A stretch of 8,555 bases of DNA from Caldilineaceae bacterium. GTDB taxonomy: Bacteria > Chloroflexota > Anaerolineae > Caldilineales > Caldilineaceae. The stretch spans positions 1 to 8,555 of the forward strand of contig JAPPKT010000529.1 in the NCBI GenBank assembly GCA_028819675.1, written 5' to 3'. Of the stretch, positions 1-6,595 are shown one piece after another. The notes beneath the pieces were generated by a model. The model searched no databases. It was given only the letters and a program-made list of their open reading frames with translations, and had not been told where the DNA came from. The position numbers were made by a program, and so were the translations under genes. Within the stretch, counting starts at the first letter, position 1. Each line of letters starts with the position of its first letter.

Positions 1-181
1 TGCCTAATCGAAGGTGTCCAGCCAGACCACGTCCCGCCAGTCCCATCAGATCCCCATAGGTGCCGGCCATGTGCCTGCCCTCGCACCCGCCCCAACTGAC
101 GGACTCCACCGTACGGCCACGCCTGGCGCCTGCACTGCGTCTCGCCCAAAGACGGTAAACAACGCCTGCCACCGCTGGCAT
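1..181 (-). CDS. possible partial reading frame of unknown function (5' part only, runs off the left edge)
   Basis: A minus-strand frame opens with ATG at 179-181 and stays open for 60 codons to the window edge. It begins 53 bases after the stop of the sugar-transferase gene. GGTGA lies a few bases ahead of the ATG and could serve as a weak ribosome binding site. The predicted peptide starts MPAVAGVVYRLWARR and is rich in Gly, Ala and Arg. A second in-frame ATG lies at 68-70, after AGGCAC. I recognise no family or motif. The frame is also open upstream of the ATG, into the end of the neighbouring gene, so its openness may only reflect high GC. Its position directly downstream on the same strand would fit another gene of the polysaccharide operon, but it may be non-coding. 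Confidence 0.22.
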   Translation of the reverse strand, partial: MPAVAGVVYRLWARRSAGARRGRTVESVSWGGCEGRHMAGTYGDLMGLAGRGLAGHLRLG

Positions 182-234
182 TGATTCACCGCCAGACTGT
201 TCCCACCCTGAATCTGGGATGCACCCGAGTTGAA

Positions 235-1809
235 TCAGTAGGCGTTCTTGTTGGTCCCGAGTAGCCACTGACCTAGTGTGCGAATAATAATCTTGAAGTC
301 CAAGGCCAGTGACCAGTTTTCGATATACCAGAGATCGTACTTTGTACGCTCCTCGATCGACGTGTCGCCCCGCATCCCGTTAACCGCCGCCCAACCGGTC
401 ATCCCGGCCTTTTCACGGTGGCGGTCCATATAACGTGGAATCATCTGCCGGAACTGCTCCACGTAGACCGGTCGTTCCGGGCGCGGTCCGACCAGGCTCA
501 TCTCGCCAAAGAGAACATTGATTAACTGCGGCAGTTCATCGATATTGGCGCGACGGATGAAAGCGCCCAGTTTGGTGCGCCTGGGATCGTTCTCGACCGT
601 CCAGCCTGGCCCGGATTCTTCAGCGTCCTCGCGCATCGAGCGGAACTTCAGTATCTTGAACGACTTGGCATCCAAGCCCATCCGTTCATGTGTGTAGAAG
701 ACCGGCCCGGGGCTGTCCAGTTTGATCAAAAGTGCCACCAGCATCAGAAAGGGGCTGAGTACGACCAGGCCGATAGCGCTTCCCACCAGATCCATGCCGC
801 GCTTCAGTGTCAGTCTCCAACCCTGGAGGGCCACGTCGCGCACTGTGACCAGAGGCAACCCGCCGAGATAGCCAATCGTCACTTCACTGGCCATAATCCC
901 GAACGCATCCGGCAGCACGCGAATGCCGACCTTTTCGCGCTCACACAGGCTGATGATGCCGATCAACTCCTGGTGTGTACTTTCCGGCAGGGCGATGATC
1001 ACTTCGTCGACTGCAAATTCGTCAATTATTCTGGGGATGTCGGCGACGCCGCCCAGAATCGGCACATTCAGAATGGAACGTGTACTGCTGTTATCTACGA
1101 TCCCGATAACCTGAAAGCCCAGTTTTGGATTGGCCTGTATCCTCTGCAGGATCATGCGCCCGGAGTCGCCGCCGCCGATGAGCAGAACCCGGTCCCCGCC
1201 GATTCCTCTGGCCTGGGCATTCCACTGTATCTGCGCATGCAACGTCCGGCCAACTGTCAAGATGATGATGTTGAGCAACCAGGCATAGCCCAGGAACGTG
1301 CGGTGGTAAACGAAATCCCGCAGAAAAAGGCTCACCAGAGCGACGGTCAGGAGCGTGCAGAGCGTCGTAAGTTTTGCGGTGCGAAAAATCTCATCCAGCT
1401 GACCGAGCGGCCGGCGGCGCTGGTACATGCGCTGCGAAGAGAAGAGCGACAGCAGCAGCAGTGTCTGCGTCACCGGCAATGGCAGGAACTCCAGAAATGG
1501 ACCGACAATGATATCCGGCTGCAGCTCCATCAGACGCGGCGTCAGGTTCATCTCAGTGAGCCGGTGGGCCAGAAAGAATGCGAGCCACGTGCACCCTAAA
1601 TCCACAATCGCCAGCGAGAGCGCGAAAACAAGCTGGGCGCGCTTTGGCACGCCCGGCCGCTGGGCGCGCAGGGCCGAGTACCTCCCGTTTGGACTGGAGA
1701 ATACGCCCTCCTCGAACGCAGCCACATCTTCCGCAGTCGCGGATGGCCGCGATTCTGTCGCAGCCTCCTCCTCAAGTTCTGATGTCGGCTGAACCGGTGT
1801 CTTCCACAT
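235..1809 (-). CDS. polyprenyl-phosphate sugar-1-phosphate transferase (initiating exopolysaccharide glycosyltransferase, WcaJ-like)
   Basis: This 524-residue membrane enzyme should transfer a sugar-1-phosphate from a nucleotide sugar to undecaprenyl phosphate at the cytoplasmic membrane, the first step of a surface polysaccharide repeat unit. An acidic N-terminal tail (about 1-55) precedes four membrane segments near 60-84, 103-124, 147-165 and 172-190. A Rossmann-like domain with IGGGDSGR (211-218) follows, then a fifth hydrophobic segment (345-363) and the C-terminal catalytic domain. The catalytic domain shows [12 protein letters not shown] (367-378), KFRSM (388-392), the Asp-Glu pair of DELPQ (424-428), LVGPRPERP (439-447) and KAGMTGWA (467-474). 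Asp-Glu is the catalytic dyad known from PglC. The layout matches the long WcaJ/TIGR03025-type enzymes, slightly longer because of the tail. The sugar (glucose, galactose or other) cannot be told. The ATG has only a weak CAGG ahead of it. The gene probably shares a transcript with the glycosyltransferase 108 bp upstream. Confidence 0.93.
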   Translation of the reverse strand: MWKTPVQPTSELEEEAATESRPSATAEDVAAFEEGVFSSPNGRYSALRAQRPGVPKRAQLVFALSLAIVDLGCTWLAFFLAHRLTEMNLTPRLMELQPDIIVGPFLEFLPLPVTQTLLLLSLFSSQRMYQRRRPLGQLDEIFRTAKLTTLCTLLTVALVSLFLRDFVYHRTFLGYAWLLNIIILTVGRTLHAQIQWNAQARGIGGDRVLLIGGGDSGRMILQRIQANPKLGFQVIGIVDNSSTRSILNVPILGGVADIPRIIDEFAVDEVIIALPESTHQELIGIISLCEREKVGIRVLPDAFGIMASEVTIGYLGGLPLVTVRDVALQGWRLTLKRGMDLVGSAIGLVVLSPFLMLVALLIKLDSPGPVFYTHERMGLDAKSFKILKFRSMREDAEESGPGWTVENDPRRTKLGAFIRRANIDELPQLINVLFGEMSLVGPRPERPVYVEQFRQMIPRYMDRHREKAGMTGWAAVNGMRGDTSIEERTKYDLWYIENWSLALDFKIIIRTLGQWLLGTNKNAY

Positions 1810-1917
1810 CGTGCCTGTTGCTTGAGTCCATCAGTGGGCGGCAAGTAGCCGTCCACAATCAACATCACGAAACTCAGGTGGGTCGGTCTTCGTTATCGCC
1901 TGCAGCGCAAAACTGTG

Positions 1918-2937
1918 CTAAATCCGCTCCTGTCGCAATTTCCAGAGCCGGATGGCAATGTCAACGCCGCCAATCAGAGCAATACTGAGCCAGATAAGTT
2001 TGTCCAGCACCCATGAACTGTTGGCCCGGTAATGTTTGCGATAGAAGATCCACATCGCTTCATAGAAGGCGCGGCGGGCCTTGCGGCTCCTGCGGCTGGA
2101 GGCCTCTTTGACATGCGTGATCTCGACCTCGCCGTTATACCAGACTTCCCAGCCCGCGCTCTTGATGCGCTTTGCCCAATCAAGGTCTTCGCCGTACATG
2201 AAGTAGGCCTCGTCCAACAGCCCGACCTCCACAATCGCCTGCGTGCGCACCTGCATATATGCGCCCACGACCGAATCCACCGGATGCACCGCATCCTCCG
2301 GCAGGTAACTCAGATTATAGGCGTTGAATCGCTTGCTTCGCGGAAACAGCCGGCTCAGACGCGTCATGCGGCAGAAGCTCACCCAGGGTGTGGGAAAGCT
2401 GCGCCGGCAGGCCAGATCGAGCGTTCCGTCCGGCCGCCGCACTCGCGGACCGGCTACCCCGAGGTCGGGCCGCTCGTCCATGAACTGTATCATGTCGGCC
2501 AGTGCGTTCGCCGGCAAGACAGTGTCATTGTTAAGAAGGAGAGTGTAGCGCGGAAGAGGCCCGTTGTGCGGCGGTTGGCGGTCAGAGAGGCCGAGTTGGC
2601 GTAAAGCCAGGTTGTTGCCTGCGCTGAAGCCGAGATTGGTTTCCGAAACGATCAGGCCTGCCTGTGGGAAGCGGTCGCTCATCATGGCGACGCTGTCGTC
2701 ACTGCTGCCGTTGTCAACAACACAGACCGTGTAGGAAAAATTGCCGGCCGAGGCGAACACCGATGTAAGGCATCCGGACAGGAGAGCGCTGGCGTTGTAG
2801 TTGACAATGATTATCGCCAGGTCTATTCCCTCTGCATACGGAATAGATCCGGAGGACATCCCACTCGTTGGCAGCGTTGACTGCGAGCCGCTGCTCTCAA
2901 TCCATTCTGACCAGACGACGTGGCGAGGAGACTGCAT
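1918..2937 (-). CDS. family 2 glycosyltransferase (rhamnosyltransferase-like)
   Basis: This 339-residue protein is an inverting GT-A glycosyltransferase, expected to add a sugar to a lipid-linked glycan on the cytoplasmic face of the membrane. The visible family signature is complete: AIIIVNYN (41-48), VVDNGSSDDS (73-82), NLGFSAGNN (101-109), LLNNDT (134-139, the metal-binding DxD position), GPRVRRPDGTLD (163-174), VVGAYMQV (223-230), and FMYGEDLDWAKRIKSAGW (246-263) with the likely catalytic acidic pair at 250-251. One hydrophobic segment near 314-331 could anchor the C terminus. The first 35 residues are variable. Initiation could also be at Met27 (ATG at 2857-2859), because neither ATG has a good ribosome binding site. 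The overall style is that of WbbL-like rhamnosyltransferases, but donor and acceptor cannot be read from the sequence. It lies upstream of, and probably in one operon with, the initiating sugar transferase. Confidence 0.92.
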   Translation of the reverse strand: MQSPRHVVWSEWIESSGSQSTLPTSGMSSGSIPYAEGIDLAIIIVNYNASALLSGCLTSVFASAGNFSYTVCVVDNGSSDDSVAMMSDRFPQAGLIVSETNLGFSAGNNLALRQLGLSDRQPPHNGPLPRYTLLLNNDTVLPANALADMIQFMDERPDLGVAGPRVRRPDGTLDLACRRSFPTPWVSFCRMTRLSRLFPRSKRFNAYNLSYLPEDAVHPVDSVVGAYMQVRTQAIVEVGLLDEAYFMYGEDLDWAKRIKSAGWEVWYNGEVEITHVKEASSRRSRKARRAFYEAMWIFYRKHYRANSSWVLDKLIWLSIALIGGVDIAIRLWKLRQERI

Positions 2938-3346
2938 TTTCTGAGTTTCTGTTCACCCGCTGCTCAACTCTCCAAAAGGTTGAAAAGGGCGGCGGGCGGC
3001 ATATGTGAGCGAAAAAAGGGCTGTGATCAGTGCGATCGCTCAGAGATGATCAGCTGTCGCACAGCGCAGAACAGGCAATCAGAAAAGTCAGCCAGATTGC
3101 AGATCTCACAGCCGGAACGTCTGCTCTAAGTGCGTCTGATTCTAGCACGGCACGCTGCTTAAGCCAAAGCGTTTGTCTGAACTACCCCCTTGGTTCACTG
3201 TATATCGGCGGCCGTCTCGGATCCGACTGGCTGACGGCAAAAGTGAATATGACGCCAAAGGTGTTTACCATCCGTGTTCGTGCTGCCGGCTGTGTCATTC
3301 CCTGTTCAAGATTGAGCGATCAGAAAGCCGTCACACCCTCTCCCAC
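2938..3346. other. 409-bp gene-free region between ftcD and the glycosyltransferase gene
   Basis: No reading frame here looks like a protein, and I see no tRNA or small-RNA signature. The region must carry the end of the ftcD transcript and the start signals of the polysaccharide genes. It holds a candidate minus-strand promoter at 3139-3167. It also holds an inverted repeat GCCGTC/GACGGC (3211-3216 and 3233-3238), whose loop contains the palindrome TCGGATCCGA. There is no T-tract after that repeat on the minus strand, so it is not a convincing intrinsic terminator. Closer to the glycosyltransferase gene, GCTGTG/CACAGC (3020-3025 and 3060-3065) flanks two TGATCA palindromes and a GCGATCGC palindrome. 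Confidence 0.5.
3139..3167 (-). promoter_or_regulatory. candidate sigma70-type promoter for the glycosyltransferase/sugar-transferase operon
   Basis: On the minus strand, TTGGCT (3162-3167, 4 of 6 to TTGACA) is separated by exactly 17 bp from TAGAAT (3139-3144, 5 of 6 to TATAAT). TGC directly before the -10 box makes it an extended -10. Transcription would start near 3132 and leave an untranslated leader of about 195 nt before the glycosyltransferase ATG. The spacing and match are good, but this rests on the E. coli-like consensus, and the organism's own consensus is unknown. Confidence 0.38.
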
Positions 3347-4309
3347 TTACATGCGTCGTAGCGCAACTTCCAGCACGCGGTCTGCCGTCAGGTCCGGCAG
3401 CAGGAGTGCATCGGCTGCGGCCGCCAAAGCGCCGGCCGAAAGAGACTCCCCTGCACTGTCCATGTCCTGTTTTTCGTATCCTGGCAAGGCACCCTGGGGA
3501 ATGAGGCCGATCAGTTCGCTGCGGTCGAGCTCGACGGCGTGGCGGGCGGCCTGGCGGCGAATGGCTTCTACGGCCGCCCGCGGGGATGTGGCGCGATAAT
3601 CGACCAGATTCATGCTGACCTGTGCCCGCCCATCGACAAGGAGGCCCAGGGCTCGGACCGCCGGCAGCCCGCCGTCGCGCTCGCGGATCTGGTGGGCGAT
3701 TGTTCGGGCGACGCCTACATCGGCTGTGCGCAGGAAAACGTTGAAGGCGATGAGGATAGGCCTGGCCCCGACGACAACCGCGCCCGCCGGCCCTACCCTG
3801 GCAGGGCCGAAATCAGGTTCACGCCGCGGGTTGTGAATATCCCGGGCGAGGGCCTCATATTCCCCCCGCCGGACGTCGGCCAGATTGCGGCGCTCAGGCC
3901 TGGTGGCCGCTTCGCCATAGAGGTAGACGGGCACATCCAGTTCTTCTCCGATGCGATGACCCAGTTGTCGGGCCAGGAGAGCGCAATCTTCAAGTTGAGA
4001 GTTGCGAATCGGCACGAGCGGGACCACATCGGCCGCGCCCAGTCGGGGATGGACGCCCCGATGCCCCCTGAGGTCAATGCGAGCGACAGCCACCTCGACC
4101 GCGTTGAACAGCCCCTGCAAAACCGGTTCCGGCGGGCCCGCAACCGTGAGAACGGTGCGATTGTGGTCTGCATCGCTCGTGCGATCGAGAAGCCGGGCGC
4201 CGGACCTCTGGACTGCTGCTGCCAGTTCGTCGATGACATCGGTGCGGCGGCCCTCCGAAAAATTGGGAACCGATTCAATGATTGGTGTGTCGCCGGAACC
4301 GTGATTCAT
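3347..4309 (-). CDS. ftcD: glutamate formiminotransferase (stand-alone FtcD N-terminal domain)
   Basis: The enzyme moves the formimino group between N-formimino-L-glutamate and tetrahydrofolate, linking histidine breakdown to the one-carbon pool in the cytoplasm. The 320 residues align by eye along the whole transferase part of mammalian FTCD: VPNFSEGR (14-21), GHRGVHPRLGA (82-92), LDVPVYLYGEAA (124-135), RRGEYEAL, DFGP, GARPILIAFNVFL and QVSMNLVDY. His87 in VHPRLGA matches the known catalytic His82 of the porcine enzyme. The cyclodeaminase domain of mammalian FTCD is absent, as is usual for single-domain bacterial forms. I chose ATG 4307-4309 because the family fold begins at once after it. 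The frame stays open to a TTG at 4397-4399, but those 30 extra residues are family-foreign. The ribosome binding site is weak. No hut gene (hutH, hutU, hutI) is nearby. A related one-carbon role is possible. Confidence 0.92.
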   Translation of the reverse strand: MNHGSGDTPIIESVPNFSEGRRTDVIDELAAAVQRSGARLLDRTSDADHNRTVLTVAGPPEPVLQGLFNAVEVAVARIDLRGHRGVHPRLGAADVVPLVPIRNSQLEDCALLARQLGHRIGEELDVPVYLYGEAATRPERRNLADVRRGEYEALARDIHNPRREPDFGPARVGPAGAVVVGARPILIAFNVFLRTADVGVARTIAHQIRERDGGLPAVRALGLLVDGRAQVSMNLVDYRATSPRAAVEAIRRQAARHAVELDRSELIGLIPQGALPGYEKQDMDSAGESLSAGALAAAADALLLPDLTADRVLEVALRRM

Positions 4310-4440
4310 CTGCTGACGGGTTGAAATGCGGCCGTGAGGTAGGCAGAGTCGGGCACGCGCAACAATCTTTCCTGCCCCCACTGCCCGTCTGAACCACAAA
4401 GTGATGCGCTGGGGACTGGACCGTGATAGCCGGATTCAAA
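4310..4440. other. 131-bp spacer between modB and ftcD
   Basis: The spacer holds the distal arm of the hairpin at the modB stop codon and no other gene. On the minus strand I find no good -35/-10 pair, so ftcD may be read through from modAB despite the hairpin, or may use a promoter I cannot recognise. The ftcD frame is open across part of this spacer, back to a TTG at 4397-4399. Confidence 0.45.
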
Positions 4441-4450
4441 TTATCCGGCT
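4428..4450 (-). terminator. perfect 8-bp stem-loop at the modB stop codon
   Basis: AGCCGGAT and ATCCGGCT (4428-4435 and 4443-4450) form a perfect inverted repeat around a 7-nt loop. The repeat includes the last codons and the TAA stop of modB (4441-4443). No T-run follows on the minus strand (next bases ATCACGG), so it is not a textbook intrinsic terminator. It may attenuate read-through into ftcD or protect the 3' end of the modAB message from exonucleases. The structure is seen directly; the role is inferred. Confidence 0.4.
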
Positions 4451-5295
4451 CGTCCCAGAAGCCACTTCACGAGCAGGAGTATGGCGAACGCGGTCGCCAT
4501 AAGGACAACCGACAAGGCCAAAGCCACGTCGAGGTCCAATTCGAAACCGATATAGATGGCCAGGGGCATCGTCTGCGTACGCCCGGGATAGTTGCCGGCG
4601 AAAAGGATCGTAGCGCCGAAATCACCCAGAGCCCTCGCCCACGTCATAACCAGCCCGCCCAGCAGGGAGGCGCGGGCGAGAGGGACAGTCACAAAGCGGA
4701 AGATCTGCCGTCCGTCCGCCCCGTCCAGTGCCGCAGCCTCTTCCAGCTCAACCGCGCTGCGACTGAGACCGCCGATCGCCGCGCGAATGTAGTAGGGCGA
4801 AGCGACAAAAAGCTGTGCAAGAATGACCGCCAGCGAAGTAAAGGCGATCTCTATTCCTGCCACCGACAGCCCCTGCCCCAACATCCCCCGGCGGCCAAAG
4901 GCCATCAGCAGGGCCAGCCCGGCAACAGCAGGCGGCAGGACGGTGGGCAAATCGATCAGCGTGTCCAGCGCCCGGCGACCCCGGAAATGCCGCCGGGTCA
5001 TCAGCACGGCCAGAGGTGTGCCCAGTACGATCGTCAATAGCGTCGCTGTGGCAGATGTCCACAGGCTCAGCACGATAGCCCGGCGAGCCACAGGCTGGGC
5101 CAGATGCGTGCCGATGTCAGTCAACTCTGTGCGCCAGATCAGTGCCAGCAAAGGGAGGGTCAGAAACAGGATCATGGGCACCGCTGACCAGAAGAGAGCC
5201 ATGCCCGGCCGCGACAGGCGCCCGGAAGAGCGCTGGTCGTCCCGCGCCCGGTCGACGGAGATGCGCATCGCCTCGGCGGCTTCAGTCGTGCGCAT
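4441..5295 (-). CDS. modB: molybdate ABC transporter permease ModB
   Basis: This is the inner-membrane channel subunit of a molybdate (possibly tungstate) importer; two copies would pair with the ATPase ModC and accept substrate from ModA. The 284 residues contain about six membrane segments, near 33-53, 72-98, 115-132, 150-168, 209-230 and 257-279. The ABC-permease EAA loop that docks with the ATPase is clear at 186-206 (EEAAALDGADGRQIFRFVTV). Two further stretches are typical of ModB: DLPTVLPPAVAGLALL (115-130) and RALGDFGATILFAGN (221-235). The ATG at 5293-5295 lies inside the end of modA (14-bp overlap, different frame), with GAGG about 9 bases ahead, so translation is coupled to modA. 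A second in-frame ATG lies at 5266-5268; the roughly 30-residue hydrophilic N-tail is not diagnostic. The expected next gene, modC, is missing. Confidence 0.94.
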   Translation of the reverse strand: MRTTEAAEAMRISVDRARDDQRSSGRLSRPGMALFWSAVPMILFLTLPLLALIWRTELTDIGTHLAQPVARRAIVLSLWTSATATLLTIVLGTPLAVLMTRRHFRGRRALDTLIDLPTVLPPAVAGLALLMAFGRRGMLGQGLSVAGIEIAFTSLAVILAQLFVASPYYIRAAIGGLSRSAVELEEAAALDGADGRQIFRFVTVPLARASLLGGLVMTWARALGDFGATILFAGNYPGRTQTMPLAIYIGFELDLDVALALSVVLMATAFAILLLVKWLLGRAG

Positions 5296-6196
5296 GGTCC
5301 GATGCCTCAGCTACCGCAACGTCTGTGCCTCGCCTCGAGCCTTCACCCCGGCATCCGGTCGAAAAGCCGTGCGACTCCAGCACAGCTGTGCCTTCTTCAG
5401 AAAACAGGAAGGTAACAAAGGTTGCTGCCTGCTCCGGCTGCCTGCTGTCCTGGGTCAGAGCGATCGGATAGACGGCTGAGACGTTGAGATGGGCTGGAAT
5501 CTCCATGCTCTGCAACTCTGTACTGCCAACGAGGTCGCTGGCGTAGACGACGCCGGCATCGGCCTCGCCCAACTGCAGTTTGCTGAGAATGCCCCGTACA
5601 TTCTGTTCTTGTGACACGATGTTGGCCTCGAAACCGGCGCGAAATTCAGGCCCGAAACGGTCGTCCTGCTCGGCATTGGCCAGAAACTGCCGCGTGTACT
5701 GCCCGATCGGCACCGCCTCCGCGCCGACAACAATCTTATGACCGGGCTGGGCCAGCTTCAGCAAAGATTCAAGACCCGGCGCAGCGTCGGAACCTCCCGT
5801 GACCCCCAGGCCGTAGCCGATCATCAGCCGATTGCAAGCGAATGTCTTCACGCTTTTCATTTCAATCCGTCCAGCGTCAACTGCCGCCTGCATCTGCATC
5901 TCGTCAGCCGAAGCGAAAATGTCGGCGCGCGCCCCTTCGCGCAGCTGACCGGCCAGCTGCTGGGAACCGGCAAAGTTGAACTCAACGTTACCTGTGTGGC
6001 TCCTGCGGCTGAACGAACCGGCTGCCTCTCGGAAGACATCGGTTAGGGACGCGGCCGCAAAGACCGTCACTACGACCGTTTCCGATGATGGCGCGCTGCC
6101 CGGAGCTGGCGCGCCGCAACCGACCAGAAGTAGACTGCCCAGCATCAGCGCGGCCGCTGCGCTGAGCAAACAGGCACGCGGCAATGCCCGATTCAA
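5282..6196 (-). CDS. modA: molybdate-binding lipoprotein ModA (ABC transporter substrate-binding protein)
   Basis: ModA captures molybdate outside the membrane and delivers it to ModB. From a TTG at 6194-6196 the product has 304 residues: a short basic start (MNRALPR), a hydrophobic segment and the lipobox LVGC (24-27). Cys27 would carry the lipid anchor, as in monoderm-type or lipoprotein ModA. Family hallmarks follow in order: TVFAAASLTDVF (44-55), NFAGSQQLAGQL (74-85), ADIFASADE (91-99), VVGAEAVPIGQYTRQFL (156-172) and LGEADAGVVYASDLV (209-223). Ser50, Ser78 and Tyr218 fall where oxyanion-binding residues of E. coli ModA lie. About 22 residues follow the usual GF-type end. The start is uncertain: the frame is open far upstream, and the best ribosome binding site serves an out-of-frame ATG at 6216-6218. 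AAGGA lies 10 bases before the chosen TTG. Translation of modB is coupled to this gene. Confidence 0.9.
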   Translation of the reverse strand: MNRALPRACLLSAAAALMLGSLLLVGCGAPAPGSAPSSETVVVTVFAAASLTDVFREAAGSFSRRSHTGNVEFNFAGSQQLAGQLREGARADIFASADEMQMQAAVDAGRIEMKSVKTFACNRLMIGYGLGVTGGSDAAPGLESLLKLAQPGHKIVVGAEAVPIGQYTRQFLANAEQDDRFGPEFRAGFEANIVSQEQNVRGILSKLQLGEADAGVVYASDLVGSTELQSMEIPAHLNVSAVYPIALTQDSRQPEQAATFVTFLFSEEGTAVLESHGFSTGCRGEGSRRGTDVAVAEASDHAHD

Positions 6197-6218
6197 GGCA
6201 TGCGTATCCTTCTGCCAT

Positions 6219-6234
6219 ACGCTCTTCCTTCCCC
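6219..6234 (-). promoter_or_regulatory. strong Shine-Dalgarno-like sequence ahead of modA
   Basis: The minus strand reads GGGGAAGGAAGAGCGT and then ATG (6216-6218). AAGGA sits 7 bases from that ATG, an ideal distance. This ATG is not in the modA frame: its own frame runs 76 codons, down to 5988, through the modA signal-peptide region and resembles nothing known. Either modA uses the downstream TTG, or an indel separates this start from the modA frame. Confidence 0.5.
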
Positions 6235-6341
6235 ACTGAACGACCGTGTTGAAGTTGAGCGAACAAGATCTCCTGGACGCCGCCACAGTCAGCCTGAGGG
6301 CAGTTTTTGTCGAAGGCAGCCACAAAGATGACACGAAATTG

Positions 6342-6370
6342 ACGATAGCAGTGAGCCGTGGCCATGTCAA
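6342..6370 (-). promoter_or_regulatory. candidate promoter of the modAB operon
   Basis: On the minus strand a perfect TTGACA (6365-6370) is followed after exactly 17 bp by TATCGT (6342-6347, 4 of 6 to TATAAT). TG one base before the -10 gives the extended form TGCTATCGT. Transcription would start near 6335, about 139 nt before the chosen modA start. I see no clear ModE-type TATAT palindrome overlapping it. Confidence 0.5.
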
Positions 6371-6433
6371 ATTTAGACCGTTTTCACTCTGACGGCCGGC
6401 TGTTCGGCGGATCGAGGCAGCTACGAAATATGA

Positions 6434-6492
6434 ATGGCGCCGGCTTTCCATTCTGTTTTGGTCAGTATGGTATGATCGAAAGATGGCGCCGG
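6434..6492. repeat. 10-bp direct repeat ATGGCGCCGG flanking the FemAB-gene promoter
   Basis: Two exact copies of ATGGCGCCGG lie at 6434-6443 and 6483-6492, 49 bp apart start to start. Each contains the palindrome GGCGCC. The first copy lies upstream of the candidate -10 box (6471-6476), and the second begins at about the expected transcription start. That arrangement would suit a pair of operator half-sites, but GC-rich 10-mers can recur by chance. Confidence 0.35.
6468..6476 (+). promoter_or_regulatory. candidate extended -10 promoter of the FemAB-family gene
   Basis: TGGTATGAT combines a TG extension with TATGAT (5 of 6 to TATAAT). No good -35 lies at 16-18 bp; TTTCCA (6445-6450) is 20 bp upstream. 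Transcription would start near 6483 and give a leader of about 115 nt before the GTG start. Confidence 0.38.
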
Positions 6493-6587
6493 TAATACAG
6501 CGCGGCTTCACCGAACGCTGGGGGGCCGTCGCAATTTGAGCGCCGTCCGGGCCAACGTCTCCAGGCCCGGTGTGTCAACGATGTGAC

Positions 6588-6595
6588 AGGGGGAG
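6588..6595 (+). promoter_or_regulatory. ribosome binding site deciding the GTG start of the FemAB gene
   Basis: AGGGGGAG lies immediately ahead of GTG 6598-6600. An alternative in-frame GTG at 6583-6585 has no such sequence before it. The first in-frame ATG (6721-6723) would remove the conserved start of the first module. The frame is closed upstream by TAA at 6493-6495. Confidence 0.6.

Noticed and set aside
167..180. Small hairpin TGCCA-CCGC-TGGCA downstream of the sugar transferase as a terminator
   Set aside because: The stem is only 5 bp and no T-run follows on the minus strand (GGCGTTGTTT).
688..1599. Plus-strand open frame (303 codons) opposite the sugar transferase
   Set aside because: The composition is rich in Gln, His and Asp, typical of the antisense of a high-GC gene, and the minus-strand gene is unambiguous.
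3211..3238. GCCGTC/GACGGC inverted repeat as the ftcD terminator
   Set aside because: The stem is 6 bp with a 16-nt loop, and no T-tract follows on the minus strand.
3539..4324. Long plus-strand open frame (261 codons) opposite ftcD
   Set aside because: It is the antisense shadow of ftcD, whose protein matches its family along the whole length; the shadow product is Arg/Pro/Gln-rich with no motif.
4428..4450. tRNA T-arm-like sequence (GGATTCAAATTATCC)
   Set aside because: The bases around TTCAAAT do not pair as a 5-bp T stem, and there is no anticodon or D arm upstream; the symmetry is explained by the stem-loop at the modB stop.
6197..6335. Molybdenum cofactor riboswitch in the modA leader
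   Set aside because: I could not identify the conserved core of the Moco motif by eye; only a covariance search could settle it.
6197..6511. N-terminal extension of ModA by up to 105 residues
   Set aside because: The extension has no family match and would bury the lipoprotein signal peptide internally; it also runs through the predicted modA promoter.
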